Positions 41,442 to 50,957 of a DNA stretch of 64,000 nucleotides are shown piece by piece. Position numbers and translations under genes: made by a program. Within the stretch, counting starts at the first letter, position 1, and each line of letters begins with the position of its first letter. The DNA is from Enhydrobacter aerosaccus (GTDB lineage Bacteria; Pseudomonadota; Alphaproteobacteria; Reyranellales; Reyranellaceae): NCBI GenBank assembly GCA_903832005.1, contig CAIKZO010000070.1, forward strand, positions 62,001 to 126,000. The letters are read 5' to 3'. The notes under the pieces were generated by a model. It was given only the letters and a program-made list of their open reading frames with translations. It was not told the DNA's origin and did not search any database.

Positions 41442-42144
41442 TCCGCTCGAAACGGACGCCGAACGCCTCGTCGAGCCGCCGATCGGCAATGAGATCGGCC
41501 GCCGGCGCATCGGCCGCGATCTTGCCTCCCACCAGAACGACGACCCGCTCGAAGTAGCGGAACGCCAGATCGAGGTCATGCACCACCACGACGGAAAGGC
41601 GTTCGCGGCCGCGCTCGGCAAGAGCGGCGATCACATCGAGTCGATGGCGGATGTCGAGCGCCGCCGCCGGCTCGTCCGCGAGCAGGATCGACGGATCGGC
41701 GACCAGCACCATCGCCAGCAGCACGCGCGCGCTCTCGCCGCCCGACAGGGTCGACCAGCGCCGCCGTTCCAACTTCGTCAGCTCGAACCGCGCAAGAATG
41801 TTCGCCACGGCATCCGGCGCCAGTTCGGGATTGCGCGCGGCGCCCAGCTGCACGAGGTCCCCGACCGCGAGATCCCAGTGCGGCTCGAAGTGCTGCGGCA
41901 GGAAGCCGATCATGCAGGCCCGCAGCGCCTTGGGCACCAGCGCGAGGTCGCCCGTGCCCACGCGCACCGAGCCCGCACGCGGCGCCTCGAGACCGGCAAG
42001 CACCTTCAGCAACGTCGACTTGCCCGCGCCATTGGGCCCGATCAACGCAACCGATCCCGTCTCGCCGAACGCGAGCGACAGGTTGTCGATCAGCGTGGCG
42101 TCGCCGCGCGTCACCTTCAAAGCATCCGCGGCGATCGCGGTCAT
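41392..42144 (-). CDS. btuD: Cobalamin-type ABC transporter ATP-binding protein
   Basis: A 250-residue ATPase of the FecE/BtuD group. Walker A is GPNGAGKSTLL, the signature LSGGESARVLLA, Walker B ILLADEPAAALD and the switch His in VVVVHDLDLA. It is the last gene of a riboswitch-led operon with permease, binding protein and outer-membrane receptor, which makes cobalamin the likely ligand. The start overlaps the permease stop (ATGA). Confidence 0.9.
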   Translation of the reverse strand: MTAIAADALKVTRGDATLIDNLSLAFGETGSVALIGPNGAGKSTLLKVLAGLEAPRAGSVRVGTGDLALVPKALRACMIGFLPQHFEPHWDLAVGDLVQLGAARNPELAPDAVANILARFELTKLERRRWSTLSGGESARVLLAMVLVADPSILLADEPAAALDIRHRLDVIAALAERGRERLSVVVVHDLDLAFRYFERVVVLVGGKIAADAPAADLIADRRLDEAFGVRFERIRTAGGWSLQASKETT

Positions 42145-43121
42145 GCGCGAAGCCTGCGCGCCAGCAGGAAGATAAAGAACGGACCGCCCGCCACTGCCGT
42201 CACGAGGCCGAGTGGAATCTCGGCCGGCGGCAGGACGGCGCGCGCGATCGCATCGGCCAGGGTCACGACGATGGCGCCGACCAGCGCCGAAGCCGGCAGC
42301 AAAGGACGGTGCAGCGGGCCGACCAGCCAGCGCGCGATATGGGGCGCGGCCAGGCCCACGAAGGCGACCAGCCCCCCGAACGCCACGGCCAATGCCACCA
42401 CGATCGATCCCGCGAGAACCGCCAGCGCCACGAATCGCCGCACGTCGAGGCCAAAGGACGCCGCCATGGTCTCACCCAGCCCCAGGAGGTCGAGGCGCGA
42501 CGCCAGAAGGGCTGCCATGCCGAGGCAGACCAGCGTCATCAGTGCCAGCCATCCCAGCACGCTCCAGGTCGGCGTCTGCACGCCGCCCAGCACCCAGCTC
42601 AACACGACCTGGAGGCTGACCGTCTCGTCCGACAGCGCGAGCATCAGGAACGAGCGCAGCGCTCCCAGGATCGCGGCAACCGCGACGCCGGCCAGCAACA
42701 AGCCCGCCGCATCGACGGCGCCCGCGATGCGCGCGATCCCCAGCACCAGGAGCGTGGCGCCCCAGGCCCCAGCAAAAGCCAGGACCGGCAGCAAGATCGA
42801 CTGCGGCACCGCCAGCGGTACCAGCAGTGCGACGGTGGCGCCCAGCGCCGCGCCGCCTGCCGAGCCCAGCAGGTACGGCTCGGCCAGCGGATTGCGGAAC
42901 ACGCCTTGATAGATCGCGCCGCCCAGTCCCAGCAGGCCGCCGACCAGCGCCGCCGCCAGCACCCGCGGCAGACGCCACTCGAACAGGAGGCGGCTCCGCA
43001 GGTCGCGATCGCCGCCGATCGCATGAAGAAGATCGGCCGGCGTCGCCCAATCGTGTCCCGCACAGGCGGCGACCCCGATGGCCACGAGCAAGGTCGCGCC
43101 AAGACCGAGCCAGGCTTTCAT
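42141..43121 (-). CDS. btuC: Cobalamin-type ABC transporter permease
   Basis: A 326-residue FecCD/BtuC-family permease with nine to ten membrane segments. Conserved segments are WRLPRVLAAALVGGLLGLGGAIYQGVFRNPLAEPYLLG and FVGLAAPHIARWLVG. The ATG overlaps the binding-protein stop (ATGA). It imports the corrinoid delivered by the BtuF-type protein. Confidence 0.92.
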   Translation of the reverse strand: MKAWLGLGATLLVAIGVAACAGHDWATPADLLHAIGGDRDLRSRLLFEWRLPRVLAAALVGGLLGLGGAIYQGVFRNPLAEPYLLGSAGGAALGATVALLVPLAVPQSILLPVLAFAGAWGATLLVLGIARIAGAVDAAGLLLAGVAVAAILGALRSFLMLALSDETVSLQVVLSWVLGGVQTPTWSVLGWLALMTLVCLGMAALLASRLDLLGLGETMAASFGLDVRRFVALAVLAGSIVVALAVAFGGLVAFVGLAAPHIARWLVGPLHRPLLPASALVGAIVVTLADAIARAVLPPAEIPLGLVTAVAGGPFFIFLLARRLRA

Positions 43122-44023
43122 TTCGCAAAGGCCTCGGGGTGGAAGATCTCGGCGAGATGCTCGATCCCGTCGAAGGTGCGCGGCCCGGGGATCAACAGCT
43201 CGACCCGCGCGACCGTGCGTGCGCGTCCAGTCGTGACCGCGCGCATCCGGGACCAACCCGGCTGGGCGATCAGATCCTTCAACCCCTGCGTCGAGCCCGC
43301 GAACAACAGCACGTCGGGGTCGGCCTGAAGGATCGCCTCGGGCGAGACCTGCGCCAGGGCGACCGTGCCGCCAAGCGCAAAGCGGCCGCCGGCCTGCAGG
43401 ATCGCATCGCCCGTATAGCTGCCGTCACGCGCTACCAGCATCAGGCCATTACCGAGCTGGCCGGTGATCATGACGACCGACGGCTTCGACTGTCCTGCAA
43501 CCTTCTCCTGCACCTGCGCCATGCGCGCTTCCAAAGCGGTCGCGACCTCCTCGCCATGAGGCACGATACCCGCGATCTGCGCGACCAGCCGAATGTTCGA
43601 CAAGATCTCTGCGACGCTCCGCGTCAGGACGACGACGATCGGAATGCCCAGCCGCTCCATCGGATCGATCAGCTGGTTGGCTGCCTGGCGCGATGGCGTG
43701 ACAATCAGGAAATCCGGATGCAGGTCGACCACGGCATCGACCGAGAAGCCGAGCCTGCCGCCGACCAGCGGCCGGTCGAGGACTTCCTTCGGATAACGCG
43801 TATAGGCTTCGATGCCGACGACGCGATCGGCCAGCCCGAGCGCCGTCACGATCTCCGTGTTCGAGGCGAAGATCGGGATGATCCGCTGCGGCGGCGCGGG
43901 GAAGCTCACCGCGCGGCCCAGCGCATCGTACACGACGAGCGGATCGGCCAGCGCGCCCGGCGTGAAGCCGAGCGCGCCGGCCAGGATGATCGGACAGGCC
44001 AGAACGATCGCCAGAAGACGCAC
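43118..44023 (-). CDS. btuF: Cobalamin-type periplasmic binding protein
   Basis: A 301-residue class-III binding protein with an N-terminal signal (MRLLAIVLACPIILAGALGF, cleavage after ALA). Typical BtuF/FepB segments are RIIPIFASNTEIVTALGLADRVVGI and DLHPDFLIVTPS. The start is GTG 44023, which shares one base with the receptor stop (TAGTG). A longer frame exists but would lie inside the receptor gene. The cobalamin ligand is inferred from the riboswitch and the neighbours. Confidence 0.88.
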   Translation of the reverse strand: MRLLAIVLACPIILAGALGFTPGALADPLVVYDALGRAVSFPAPPQRIIPIFASNTEIVTALGLADRVVGIEAYTRYPKEVLDRPLVGGRLGFSVDAVVDLHPDFLIVTPSRQAANQLIDPMERLGIPIVVVLTRSVAEILSNIRLVAQIAGIVPHGEEVATALEARMAQVQEKVAGQSKPSVVMITGQLGNGLMLVARDGSYTGDAILQAGGRFALGGTVALAQVSPEAILQADPDVLLFAGSTQGLKDLIAQPGWSRMRAVTTGRARTVARVELLIPGPRTFDGIEHLAEIFHPEAFAK

Positions 44024-46257
44024 TAGAACCTGATCTGGCCGCCGATGATGAACTCCCGGCCCGGCATCGAGTTGCCGCACGAGCCGTTCTGCGCCACCTG
44101 GTTGTCGCCGCAGTTCTGTTGCTGCAGGCCGATGAAGATCGGGCTGTTGTTGATGTCGAAGATATTGTTGATCGCCGCGAAGAACTTCATGCCCTTGCGG
44201 ACCTCGATCTCGGCACGCGTGTTCAATACCCAGAAAGCGTCCTTGTAGTAGACAGTAGAGTTGCGCACCTGGCCCGGGAAAAGGATCGGGTTCAGCGATT
44301 CCTCGGTATTATAGTACATCGGGCCCCGCAGCTGGCCAAGCAGCGACACGTTCCACGGCATCTCGGCGTCGAGCTTGCCGTAGCGCGTGCCGATCGCGGC
44401 TTCGTACTGATACATGCGGGTGGCCTGGTTGGTCCCGGTGATGTTCGTATTGGCGCCGTAGTCGGTCATCTGGAAATTGTAGTAGCCGTTGGTGAAGACG
44501 CTCCAGCGGGTTCCCGGATCGACCGCGAGACCGAGCATGCGGTGCACGTCCGCTTCGCCCTGCACTTCCAGTCCCTGGACGACGATGTTGCCCGGATTGT
44601 TCTGGTATTGCTGGACCACAACGCCGCCCGACGACGAGATCGTCTGGGCCTGGATGCGGTTGCCGATGATGTTCTGGAAAAGTGCAAGATCGAGGCGCGC
44701 GTCACGCGTCGTGATCGTGCCGCCGATCTCGATCTGCTGGCTGGTCTCGGGACTGAGGTTCGGATTGCCGAACGTCGTCGTGCCGATCGGGGTCGTCGTG
44801 AAGTTCGAGCCAAGCTCGGTCGCTGTCGGCGCGCGAAAGCCGTTCGAGGCACCGAGCCTGCCGGTCAGCCAGTCGTTTACCTGAAACGTCGAGCCTGCCG
44901 AGAAGGTGGTTGCCTGGTAGTTGGTGCTGCCCGGAATGAGGGTCGGTGCATACGGTGTGGCCAGCAGCGTCGTCGTGCCCCAGGTCTGGCGCAGGCCGCC
45001 GCGGATCGTCCAGCGACCATCGAGGAGCGTCTGCGCGTCTTCGGCGTAGATCGCGAAGACCTGGTCGGTCTCGTTGTTGTCCTGGGGCGAGAGCTGGGTG
45101 ACCGCCGAGCCACCGGCGCGCGTACGGGTCGAAAGGATCCAGTCGCGCTCCCAGTCGGCGCCCACCAGCAGCTCGTTGCTGGAAGTGATCTTGTAGCGAG
45201 GCTGGACCCGCACGCCCTCGATGTCGATCTGGCGCCGATTGTAATCCATGGTCGTGCGCGACGCGACGGCGTTCAGGTTGCTGAGCGGCGACGGGTTGTT
45301 GAGGGCGTCTACATCCTGAACGTAGTAGGCCTGCAGGAAAAGGTGGCCGCGATCGTCCGCGGTCTTGCCGTTGTAGCTGAAGTCGATCGACTGGTTGTAG
45401 CGCGTGTCGAAGGCATAGATGTTCGAGCTCGAACCGCGGAAGCCGGTATCGTAGACGCCGTCGGTGCGGACCGTCATGTCGACCCGATTGTCGGCATCGA
45501 TCTGCCAGCCCAGCGCACCGGTGCCGCCTTCGCGCGTCCACGCCGTGTTGGATTCGTAGGCGCCGCCACCCACCTGGTAGTTGAGACGGTTGCCGCCGGC
45601 GAGGCCGAAGTACCAGTCGATGCCGCTGCTCTTGTCGACGCCACCAGTCTGCGCCTTGCCCTGCGTCAGGTTCCACGAACCGGTGCTGGCTTCGAGCAAG
45701 GTGCCGGGCGCGGTGCGGCCGGTCTTGAGGATGATGTTGACCACACCGCCCATGTTCTGGCTGCCGTAGACCACGGACGACGGTCCCCGCACGATCTCGA
45801 TACGCTCGACATCGGCAACGGACAGCTTGGAAATGTTGGCGGTGCCGGCGCGATGGCCGTTGATCAGCACCATCACTTCACTCTTGAAGTCGCGGCCCTG
45901 GCCTTCGGTCGCCGCGCCTCGGATGTTGAGCGAAGTCTGGCCGGCGGTCCATTCGCTCAGGAATCCGACGGCATTCTCGGCCAAAAGATCGGTGATCGAC
46001 TTCGCGGAGGACTTGGTGATCCTGTCACCGTCGATCACCTGGATGGTGCCGGCGATCTTGGTGACCTCCTCCGGACGGCCAGTCGCGGTCACGACGACCT
46101 CGGGCACGATGCCAGCCGATGTGGTGGAGGGAGCCTGCGCGGTATCCGGCGCCGCTGGCGCAGGCGGGGTCTGTTGCGCAAACGCCTGACTCATCCAGAA
46201 GACGGAAGAGAGCACGACGGCGCACGCCGTGCCGGCCCGCAGATGCGACTTGATCAT
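44023..46257 (-). CDS. btuB: TonB-dependent outer-membrane receptor, BtuB-like
   Basis: A 744-residue receptor. A signal peptide ends near AFA-QQ. The plug domain follows (EVVVTATGRPEEVTKIAGTIQVID, IEIVRGPSSVVYGSQNMGGVVNIILK), and then a beta-barrel ending in the terminal aromatic IRF. It is larger than E. coli BtuB (594 mature). The operon position behind a cobalamin riboswitch supports corrinoid uptake. The ATG overlaps the methyltransferase stop (ATGA). Confidence 0.9.
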   Translation of the reverse strand: MIKSHLRAGTACAVVLSSVFWMSQAFAQQTPPAPAAPDTAQAPSTTSAGIVPEVVVTATGRPEEVTKIAGTIQVIDGDRITKSSAKSITDLLAENAVGFLSEWTAGQTSLNIRGAATEGQGRDFKSEVMVLINGHRAGTANISKLSVADVERIEIVRGPSSVVYGSQNMGGVVNIILKTGRTAPGTLLEASTGSWNLTQGKAQTGGVDKSSGIDWYFGLAGGNRLNYQVGGGAYESNTAWTREGGTGALGWQIDADNRVDMTVRTDGVYDTGFRGSSSNIYAFDTRYNQSIDFSYNGKTADDRGHLFLQAYYVQDVDALNNPSPLSNLNAVASRTTMDYNRRQIDIEGVRVQPRYKITSSNELLVGADWERDWILSTRTRAGGSAVTQLSPQDNNETDQVFAIYAEDAQTLLDGRWTIRGGLRQTWGTTTLLATPYAPTLIPGSTNYQATTFSAGSTFQVNDWLTGRLGASNGFRAPTATELGSNFTTTPIGTTTFGNPNLSPETSQQIEIGGTITTRDARLDLALFQNIIGNRIQAQTISSSGGVVVQQYQNNPGNIVVQGLEVQGEADVHRMLGLAVDPGTRWSVFTNGYYNFQMTDYGANTNITGTNQATRMYQYEAAIGTRYGKLDAEMPWNVSLLGQLRGPMYYNTEESLNPILFPGQVRNSTVYYKDAFWVLNTRAEIEVRKGMKFFAAINNIFDINNSPIFIGLQQQNCGDNQVAQNGSCGNSMPGREFIIGGQIRF

Positions 46258-47009
46258 GTAGTCCCCCAAACAAGCACAGCAGATTTTCTTGGAATATTGA
46301 GCCGCATCCCGGCAGCGTCGGGCCGCGCCTGCGTGGCTAGATGTGCGGCGAGTTCGGCGCGTCTTGCGTCGGTCTCGGCCCAATCCAACCGGTCGGCCAG
46401 ATAGGCCGCCAGCACGGCCATATCCTTCACGACGCCGGAGAAGGTCCAGTCGGTGAAGGCAATGGCGTGCGGCCGGTTGGCCTCGGACAGGCCGCGCAGG
46501 ACGATGTCGATGCCCGGCGTTTCATCCTCGCCGTGCCATTTGGACGACAGGCAACCCGCGAAGCACAGACCGCGCGGCCCCTGATGCGCTGGCACGACCC
46601 AAACCACCGAGCGGCGCGTCCACGCCCGGCACCGTTCGAGAAAGATCTCCGGCTGCTCGAACAGCGCCGGCATGGTGGCGGCAAGGACTGTGTCGTGCGC
46701 ACCCGCGGCGACGTCGGCGGCTTCCCAGCCAAACGGCACGATGCGCGGTGGACGATGCAGTCGCTCGAGGCGCGCCCGCATGCTGGGCGAGGGTTCGATG
46801 GCGCTCCAGTCATGCGCGCCATCCAGCAAGGCGGCGCCCAACTGGCCGCCCCCGGCGCCGACATCGAGCAACGCGCCGATCGTCGGCACAAGGCGGCGCA
46901 CGACCGGCGCCACGCGCGCGACATAGTCCGACGTGTCGATCGCCGACGCATAGAGCGCAAGCGGATCGAGACTTCGCCAGGGAGCGGCAGGAAAGACTGA
47001 AATCGACAA
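46254..47009 (-). CDS. Class I SAM-dependent methyltransferase-like protein
   Basis: A 251-residue protein with the AdoMet-binding motif I ALLDVGAGGGQLGAAL and the acidic loop SAIEPSPSM. It is the first gene after cobalamin riboswitch 1 and is coupled to the btuB-like gene. No ATG or GTG lies near the 5' end; TTG 47009 is the only sensible start before an upstream in-frame stop, so the start is tentative. The substrate is unknown. Its place suggests a role in corrinoid uptake, modification or salvage, or simply a B12-repressed isozyme. Confidence 0.8.
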   Translation of the reverse strand: MSISVFPAAPWRSLDPLALYASAIDTSDYVARVAPVVRRLVPTIGALLDVGAGGGQLGAALLDGAHDWSAIEPSPSMRARLERLHRPPRIVPFGWEAADVAAGAHDTVLAATMPALFEQPEIFLERCRAWTRRSVVWVVPAHQGPRGLCFAGCLSSKWHGEDETPGIDIVLRGLSEANRPHAIAFTDWTFSGVVKDMAVLAAYLADRLDWAETDARRAELAAHLATQARPDAAGMRLNIPRKSAVLVWGTT

Positions 47010-47060
47010 CGACGGACTCGCGGCACAAGATCCGTCACCGCGAACTATAGTCGGCTACGC

Positions 47061-47078
47061 CCTCCGCTCACACGGAGG
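47061..47078 (-). promoter_or_regulatory. Hairpin between riboswitch 1 and its first gene
   Basis: CCTCCG-TGTGAG-CGGAGG (minus strand) forms a six-base stem 52 bases before the methyltransferase start. It contains GGAGG, so it may hide a ribosome-binding sequence or act as the switching hairpin of the riboswitch. No U-tract follows. Confidence 0.45.
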
Positions 47079-47140
47079 ACGTGACCAAGATCTACACCAG
47101 GACACCCCGCCCAATGCGTTCGCGCGTGACCGCGGCTCGT

Positions 47141-47296
47141 GGCAGGTCTCCTGGCTTGCGGGTCGTCACCCTCGATCACCTTCCCAGGACCTTGCGGCCC
47201 CAGTGGCTTGTCGATCGAGAGCTCACCGCTCACAGTTGCGGGGGCAGCCGCGGCATTCACCGCGTTCCCTTTTGATCCCTTGCGGGAACCACTGCC
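47141..47296 (-). promoter_or_regulatory. Cobalamin riboswitch 1 (AdoCbl aptamer)
   Basis: Read on the minus strand, the order of conserved parts is typical. First comes GGATCAAAAGGGAA, then GCCGCGGCTGCCCCCGCAACTGT, the B12-box GCCACTGG, GGGAAGG, and finally GACGACCCGCAAGCCAGGAGACCTGCC. The closing stem P1 pairs GGCAG near 47296 with CTGCC near 47141. It lies upstream of the methyltransferase-btuB-btuF-btuC-btuD operon, where adenosylcobalamin should shut off expression. Confidence 0.93.
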
Positions 47297-47324
47297 GAAT
47301 TTGTGGCAGTGCGTCTGCAGATCG

Positions 47325-48212
47325 TCAAGCGCCGTACTGTTGCCGCACTTGCGATTGTCGTTGAGCGATCCGAAAGCCAAGACGACCGGCGCGCGTGGAC
47401 ACGTCCGCTTCGCTCGCAGCGGACTTGCCGACAAGCGCATCCGTATCACCGAAGCGGCGAAGCAAATCCTGAAACGCCTGGTAACGGCCAGCGTCGAACG
47501 GTGTCGCGGCGCCGGACGCGCGCTGCAACGGATGCGGCGGAAAGAGCCACAGCACCGGCAGCCAACCTTGCGGAACGGGAACGGTCGCGGCGTGGCTGCG
47601 CCGATGCTTCACCAGATTCAGTCGTACATGCGTGTGCGGACCGTCGGGCGTCTTGCCGTCGGGCGGCGGGATGGGCTGGTAGACTTCGACACGCGCCACC
47701 TTGCTGCGGAAGACGCGGTGCGGACTGAGTGCCGGCATTTGCACCGCCACATCGTGGCCATGCCCGAAAAACGATTTTCCGCAAGCCCCACGCAACAGGT
47801 CGATCGTCCGTGGATCGGCGGTGCGTACACAAATATCCGATTGCGATTTGCCGATGCCGAGATCGAACAGGATTGCGCTACGATCCCCAGGGCGTATCGC
47901 CTCGATGTCGGCGCCAAGTTCGGTGACGACCGTCCGCGCGTCGGTATACGCCTGCTTTTCCGGCAAGCACAGCACGAGCCCTTGCCCCCAGTACTTGCCC
48001 TTCTTGCCCATCGTCTCGTAGGCGACGGCACGCAGCTCCGGCACGCAGTCGAGACGAAAGGCGCCCCGCGCTGTCGCCGCGCCGATCGTCGCTCCGTCGG
48101 TGAATGAGACCTCTTCGCCTTCGTCGAAATGAAACTCGGCCAAGGCGCCGAAGCCGCCGCACACCCAGGTCGCGTCGGGATCGCGCGCATAGGCGGACAG
48201 CAGCTCGCGCAT
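47325..48212 (-). CDS. Unknown protein in the cobalamin biosynthesis operon
   Basis: A 295-residue soluble protein that I cannot assign; it may match an uncharacterised alphaproteobacterial DUF family. Notable segments are WVCGGFGALAEFHFDEGEE, KKGKYWGQGLVLCLPEK, FDLGIGKSQSDICVRT, CGKSFFGHGHDVAVQMP and the His-rich DGPHTHVRLNLVKHRRSHAATVP, which could bind a metal. The ATG overlaps the bluB stop (ATGA), so it is co-translated with a lower-ligand synthesis gene. It ends 28 bases before riboswitch 1. Confidence 0.85.
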   Translation of the reverse strand: MRELLSAYARDPDATWVCGGFGALAEFHFDEGEEVSFTDGATIGAATARGAFRLDCVPELRAVAYETMGKKGKYWGQGLVLCLPEKQAYTDARTVVTELGADIEAIRPGDRSAILFDLGIGKSQSDICVRTADPRTIDLLRGACGKSFFGHGHDVAVQMPALSPHRVFRSKVARVEVYQPIPPPDGKTPDGPHTHVRLNLVKHRRSHAATVPVPQGWLPVLWLFPPHPLQRASGAATPFDAGRYQAFQDLLRRFGDTDALVGKSAASEADVSTRAGRLGFRIAQRQSQVRQQYGA

Positions 48213-48874
48213 CAGCGCTCGAACACCAGGTCGCCGGTGTAGTGGCGCGTCTCCCAGTGATGACGCTCCAGCTCCGGATCGAGATGCTCTTCGGCCGGCC
48301 AGCCGAGATCGAGATAGGCAACGAGAGTCCAGCCGGCCGGCACGTCGAGCGCGCGCGTCACCTCGGCTGGATCGAATATCGAGACCCATCCCATCCCAAG
48401 CCCCTGCGCGCGCGCCGACAGCCACATCGTCTGCACGGCCGCGACTACTGAATAGCGCAAGGTTTCGGGCATGGTCTGGCGACCGAGGCCCGCGCCGGTC
48501 AGCGTCGATTCGTCGGAGAAGACGGCGAGATGGACCGGCGCTTCCTTGAGGCCCGCGAGCTTCAAGCCCATGTAGGTTTTCTTCTGCTCGCCCTCGTAGC
48601 CCTGCAGCGCCTTGTCGTTCGCCTTGGCGAAGCTCTCCCAGATGGCGCGACGGCGCTCGGGCGACTTCACCTTCACGAAGCGCCACGGCTGGCTGAAGCC
48701 GACCGACGGCGCGTGCGTGGCGATCTCGATCAGGTCGTCGAGCAGCTTCTCGTCGACCGGATCGGGGCGGAAGCGCCGCACATCACGCCGCCACAGCACG
48801 AGGTCGTGGAACGTCGCGCGGAAGGTGGCGTCGAACGGCAGATGGACCGGCGGCACCGGTTTAGCGTCTGTCAT
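48212..48874 (-). CDS. bluB: 5,6-dimethylbenzimidazole synthase
   Basis: A 220-residue nitroreductase-fold enzyme that fragments FMNH2 with oxygen to make 5,6-dimethylbenzimidazole, the lower ligand of B12. Typical BluB segments are LVLWRRDVRRFRPDPV, APSVGFSQPWRFV and GLGMGWVSIFDPAEV. The start overlaps the cobB stop (ATGA). Its presence shows that the organism makes its own DMB and depends on oxygen for this step. Confidence 0.95.
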   Translation of the reverse strand: MTDAKPVPPVHLPFDATFRATFHDLVLWRRDVRRFRPDPVDEKLLDDLIEIATHAPSVGFSQPWRFVKVKSPERRRAIWESFAKANDKALQGYEGEQKKTYMGLKLAGLKEAPVHLAVFSDESTLTGAGLGRQTMPETLRYSVVAAVQTMWLSARAQGLGMGWVSIFDPAEVTRALDVPAGWTLVAYLDLGWPAEEHLDPELERHHWETRHYTGDLVFER

Positions 48875-50172
48875 GATCGTCCCTTGCTGATCGCGTGGAA
48901 GAAGGTACCGCTGACCGAGCCACGGCGCGATCCGGCCTCGGCGATGACCTCCCCCGACGCATCGCGGCATTCGACCAGACCGTCGTCGCCTGTCGACAGG
49001 ACACGCGCGTAGTGGAACTCGTGTCCCAGAATCTCGGCACCAGCCGATCCGAGCGCGCAGTCCGCGCCGAGTCGTGCCGAGCGATAGCCGAGATGCAGTC
49101 GACGCTCGGCGAACGAGGTCTCGAGCGCCAGAAGGCCCATCATCGCATGCCGCTTGCCGCCGGCGTCCACGAGGCCCTGGCCCAGCACCATGTAGCCGCC
49201 GCACTCACCGTGAATCGGCACGCCTCGACCCGCGAGCCCTCGCAGGCCGCCCTGAAAACGATCGGCGGCTGCCAGCGTTCCCGCATGCAATTCAGGATAG
49301 CCGCCTGGCAACCAGACCGCGTCCGAATCGCTGGCAGGCGCCTCGTCCGCGAGGGGCGAGAACGGACGGATCTCCGCGCCCTGTGCGCGCCAATGGTCGA
49401 GCAGGTGCGGATACATGAAAGAGAAAGCGCGGTCGCTTGCCAGCGCCACACGCTGACCCGGCGGGTCGATGAAGCTGGCGCCGTTCGTCGGACTGCCCAT
49501 CGCCGCCGGTCTCGCGCTTTTCGCGATGGCGTCGAGATCGACGGACTTCGCCATGATTGCCGCGAGGGCGTCGAGGCGCTGCTCGATATCGACGGTTTCG
49601 CCCGCCTGCACGAGGCCGAGATGACGCTCGGGCAAGGTGAGCTGCGGATCGTTGAACAAGGCGCCGAACAGCTTGATGCCGATCCGTTCGAACGCTGGCG
49701 CGATCAAATAGAGATGCCGCTCGCTCGCCACGCGATTGAGGATCACGCCCGCGATGGCAAGGTTCGGACGATAGCTAGCGCAGCCCGAGGCGATGGCCGC
49801 CGCCGTCTCGGTCTGGCCTTTCACGTCGAGCACCAGCACGACCGGCCAACCGAGCGTCACGGCCAGGTCGGCCGTAGCGCCACGGCCGTCCACGCCATCG
49901 AACAGGCCCATGACACCCTCGGCGATCGCGAGGTCGGCCGTGTGACCGGCGACAAGGGCTTTCAGTGTCTCGTCGCCCATCGCCCAGCCGTCGAGATTGA
50001 AGCCTGGCTGTCCCGTCGCGACCCGATGAAACGCCGGGTCGATATAGTCGGGTCCGCACTTGAAGGGCTGCACCCCAAGACCGCGCCGCGTGAAGGCTCT
50101 CATCAGGCCGAGCGCCACCGTCGTCTTGCCCGCACCCGAGCGCGGTGCGGCGACCACGAGGCCGCGCGTCAT
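48871..50172 (-). CDS. cobB: Cobyrinate a,c-diamide synthase (hydrogenobyrinate type)
   Basis: A 433-residue glutamine-dependent amidase. The N-terminal ATP-binding part has APRSGAGKTTVALGL and IAEGVMGLFDG. The C-terminal type-1 glutaminase domain has the nucleophile Cys in IHGECGGYMVLG and a His in LGHEFHYAR. It amidates the a and c side chains of hydrogenobyrinic acid. The start overlaps the cobA stop (ATGA). Confidence 0.95.
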   Translation of the reverse strand: MTRGLVVAAPRSGAGKTTVALGLMRAFTRRGLGVQPFKCGPDYIDPAFHRVATGQPGFNLDGWAMGDETLKALVAGHTADLAIAEGVMGLFDGVDGRGATADLAVTLGWPVVLVLDVKGQTETAAAIASGCASYRPNLAIAGVILNRVASERHLYLIAPAFERIGIKLFGALFNDPQLTLPERHLGLVQAGETVDIEQRLDALAAIMAKSVDLDAIAKSARPAAMGSPTNGASFIDPPGQRVALASDRAFSFMYPHLLDHWRAQGAEIRPFSPLADEAPASDSDAVWLPGGYPELHAGTLAAADRFQGGLRGLAGRGVPIHGECGGYMVLGQGLVDAGGKRHAMMGLLALETSFAERRLHLGYRSARLGADCALGSAGAEILGHEFHYARVLSTGDDGLVECRDASGEVIAEAGSRRGSVSGTFFHAISKGRS

Positions 50173-50957
50173 GACCAGCCGACCATCGAAGCAAGCAACT
50201 GCTGACGCAGCGCTGCGACGGCACCGATCACGACGATCGCCGGCGAGCCGATGCCGGACGTGGCCGCGTCGGCCGCCAACGTACCGAGACGGCTCTCGAC
50301 CACGCGCTCCTTGCCCGTCGTCGCCGACTGGATCAGCGCGGCGGGCGTGTCGGCCGCAAGACCGCCCTCTTCCAGCGATTGGGCGATCTCGGCCAACTGC
50401 GCCATCGGCATGTAAAGGATGATGGGCTGGCCCAGTTTGGCGAGGGCCGCCCAATCCGCCGCCGATTGTCCGTCTTCGGCGCGATGGCCCGCCGCCAGCA
50501 CAACGGCATGGTTGGTCTCGCGTGTCGTCGCCGGAATGCCGGCGAGTGCCGTTGCCGCCAAGCCAGAAGTGATACCGGGAATCACACGGAAACGGATACC
50601 CGCAGCGCTGAGCGCGATTGCCTCGTCCCAGCCGCGCCCGAACACAAAGGGATCGCCGCCCTTCAGGCGCAACACGCGACGACCGCGACGGGCACGCTCG
50701 ATCAACACGCCGTTGATCTCGTCCTGGTGCGGCGAGGGCCGGCCGCCGCGCTTGCCTGCCGGGATCAGCTCGGCATCAGAACGCTTCAGCGTGAGCACGC
50801 GCGCATCGACGAGCGCGTCGTGCACGATATCATCAGCGGCCGAGATCGCGTGCAGCGCCAGCAACGTCAGCAGCCGAGGGTCGCCCGGCCCTGCACCCGC
50901 GAGCCAGACCTCGCCCGCCGGAAAGTCGGGCATCGGAGGAAAGCCGGGCAGGCTCAT
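50169..50957 (-). CDS. cobA: Uroporphyrinogen-III C-methyltransferase
   Basis: A 262-residue tetrapyrrole methylase that converts uroporphyrinogen III to precorrin-2 with two AdoMet. Motifs are [45 protein letters not shown] and [15 protein letters not shown]. It has no CysG Fe-chelatase domain, as expected for a dedicated CobA. It overlaps the cobM stop (ATGA). Confidence 0.95.
   Translation of the reverse strand: MSLPGFPPMPDFPAGEVWLAGAGPGDPRLLTLLALHAISAADDIVHDALVDARVLTLKRSDAELIPAGKRGGRPSPHQDEINGVLIERARRGRRVLRLKGGDPFVFGRGWDEAIALSAAGIRFRVIPGITSGLAATALAGIPATTRETNHAVVLAAGHRAEDGQSAADWAALAKLGQPIILYMPMAQLAEIAQSLEEGGLAADTPAALIQSATTGKERVVESRLGTLAADAATSGIGSPAIVVIGAVAALRQQLLASMVGWS

Noticed and set aside
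46427..47038. An ATG-started open frame as alternative to the TTG-started methyltransferase
   Set aside because: It is in another frame and lacks the AdoMet-binding motif; its composition is typical of a shadow frame.
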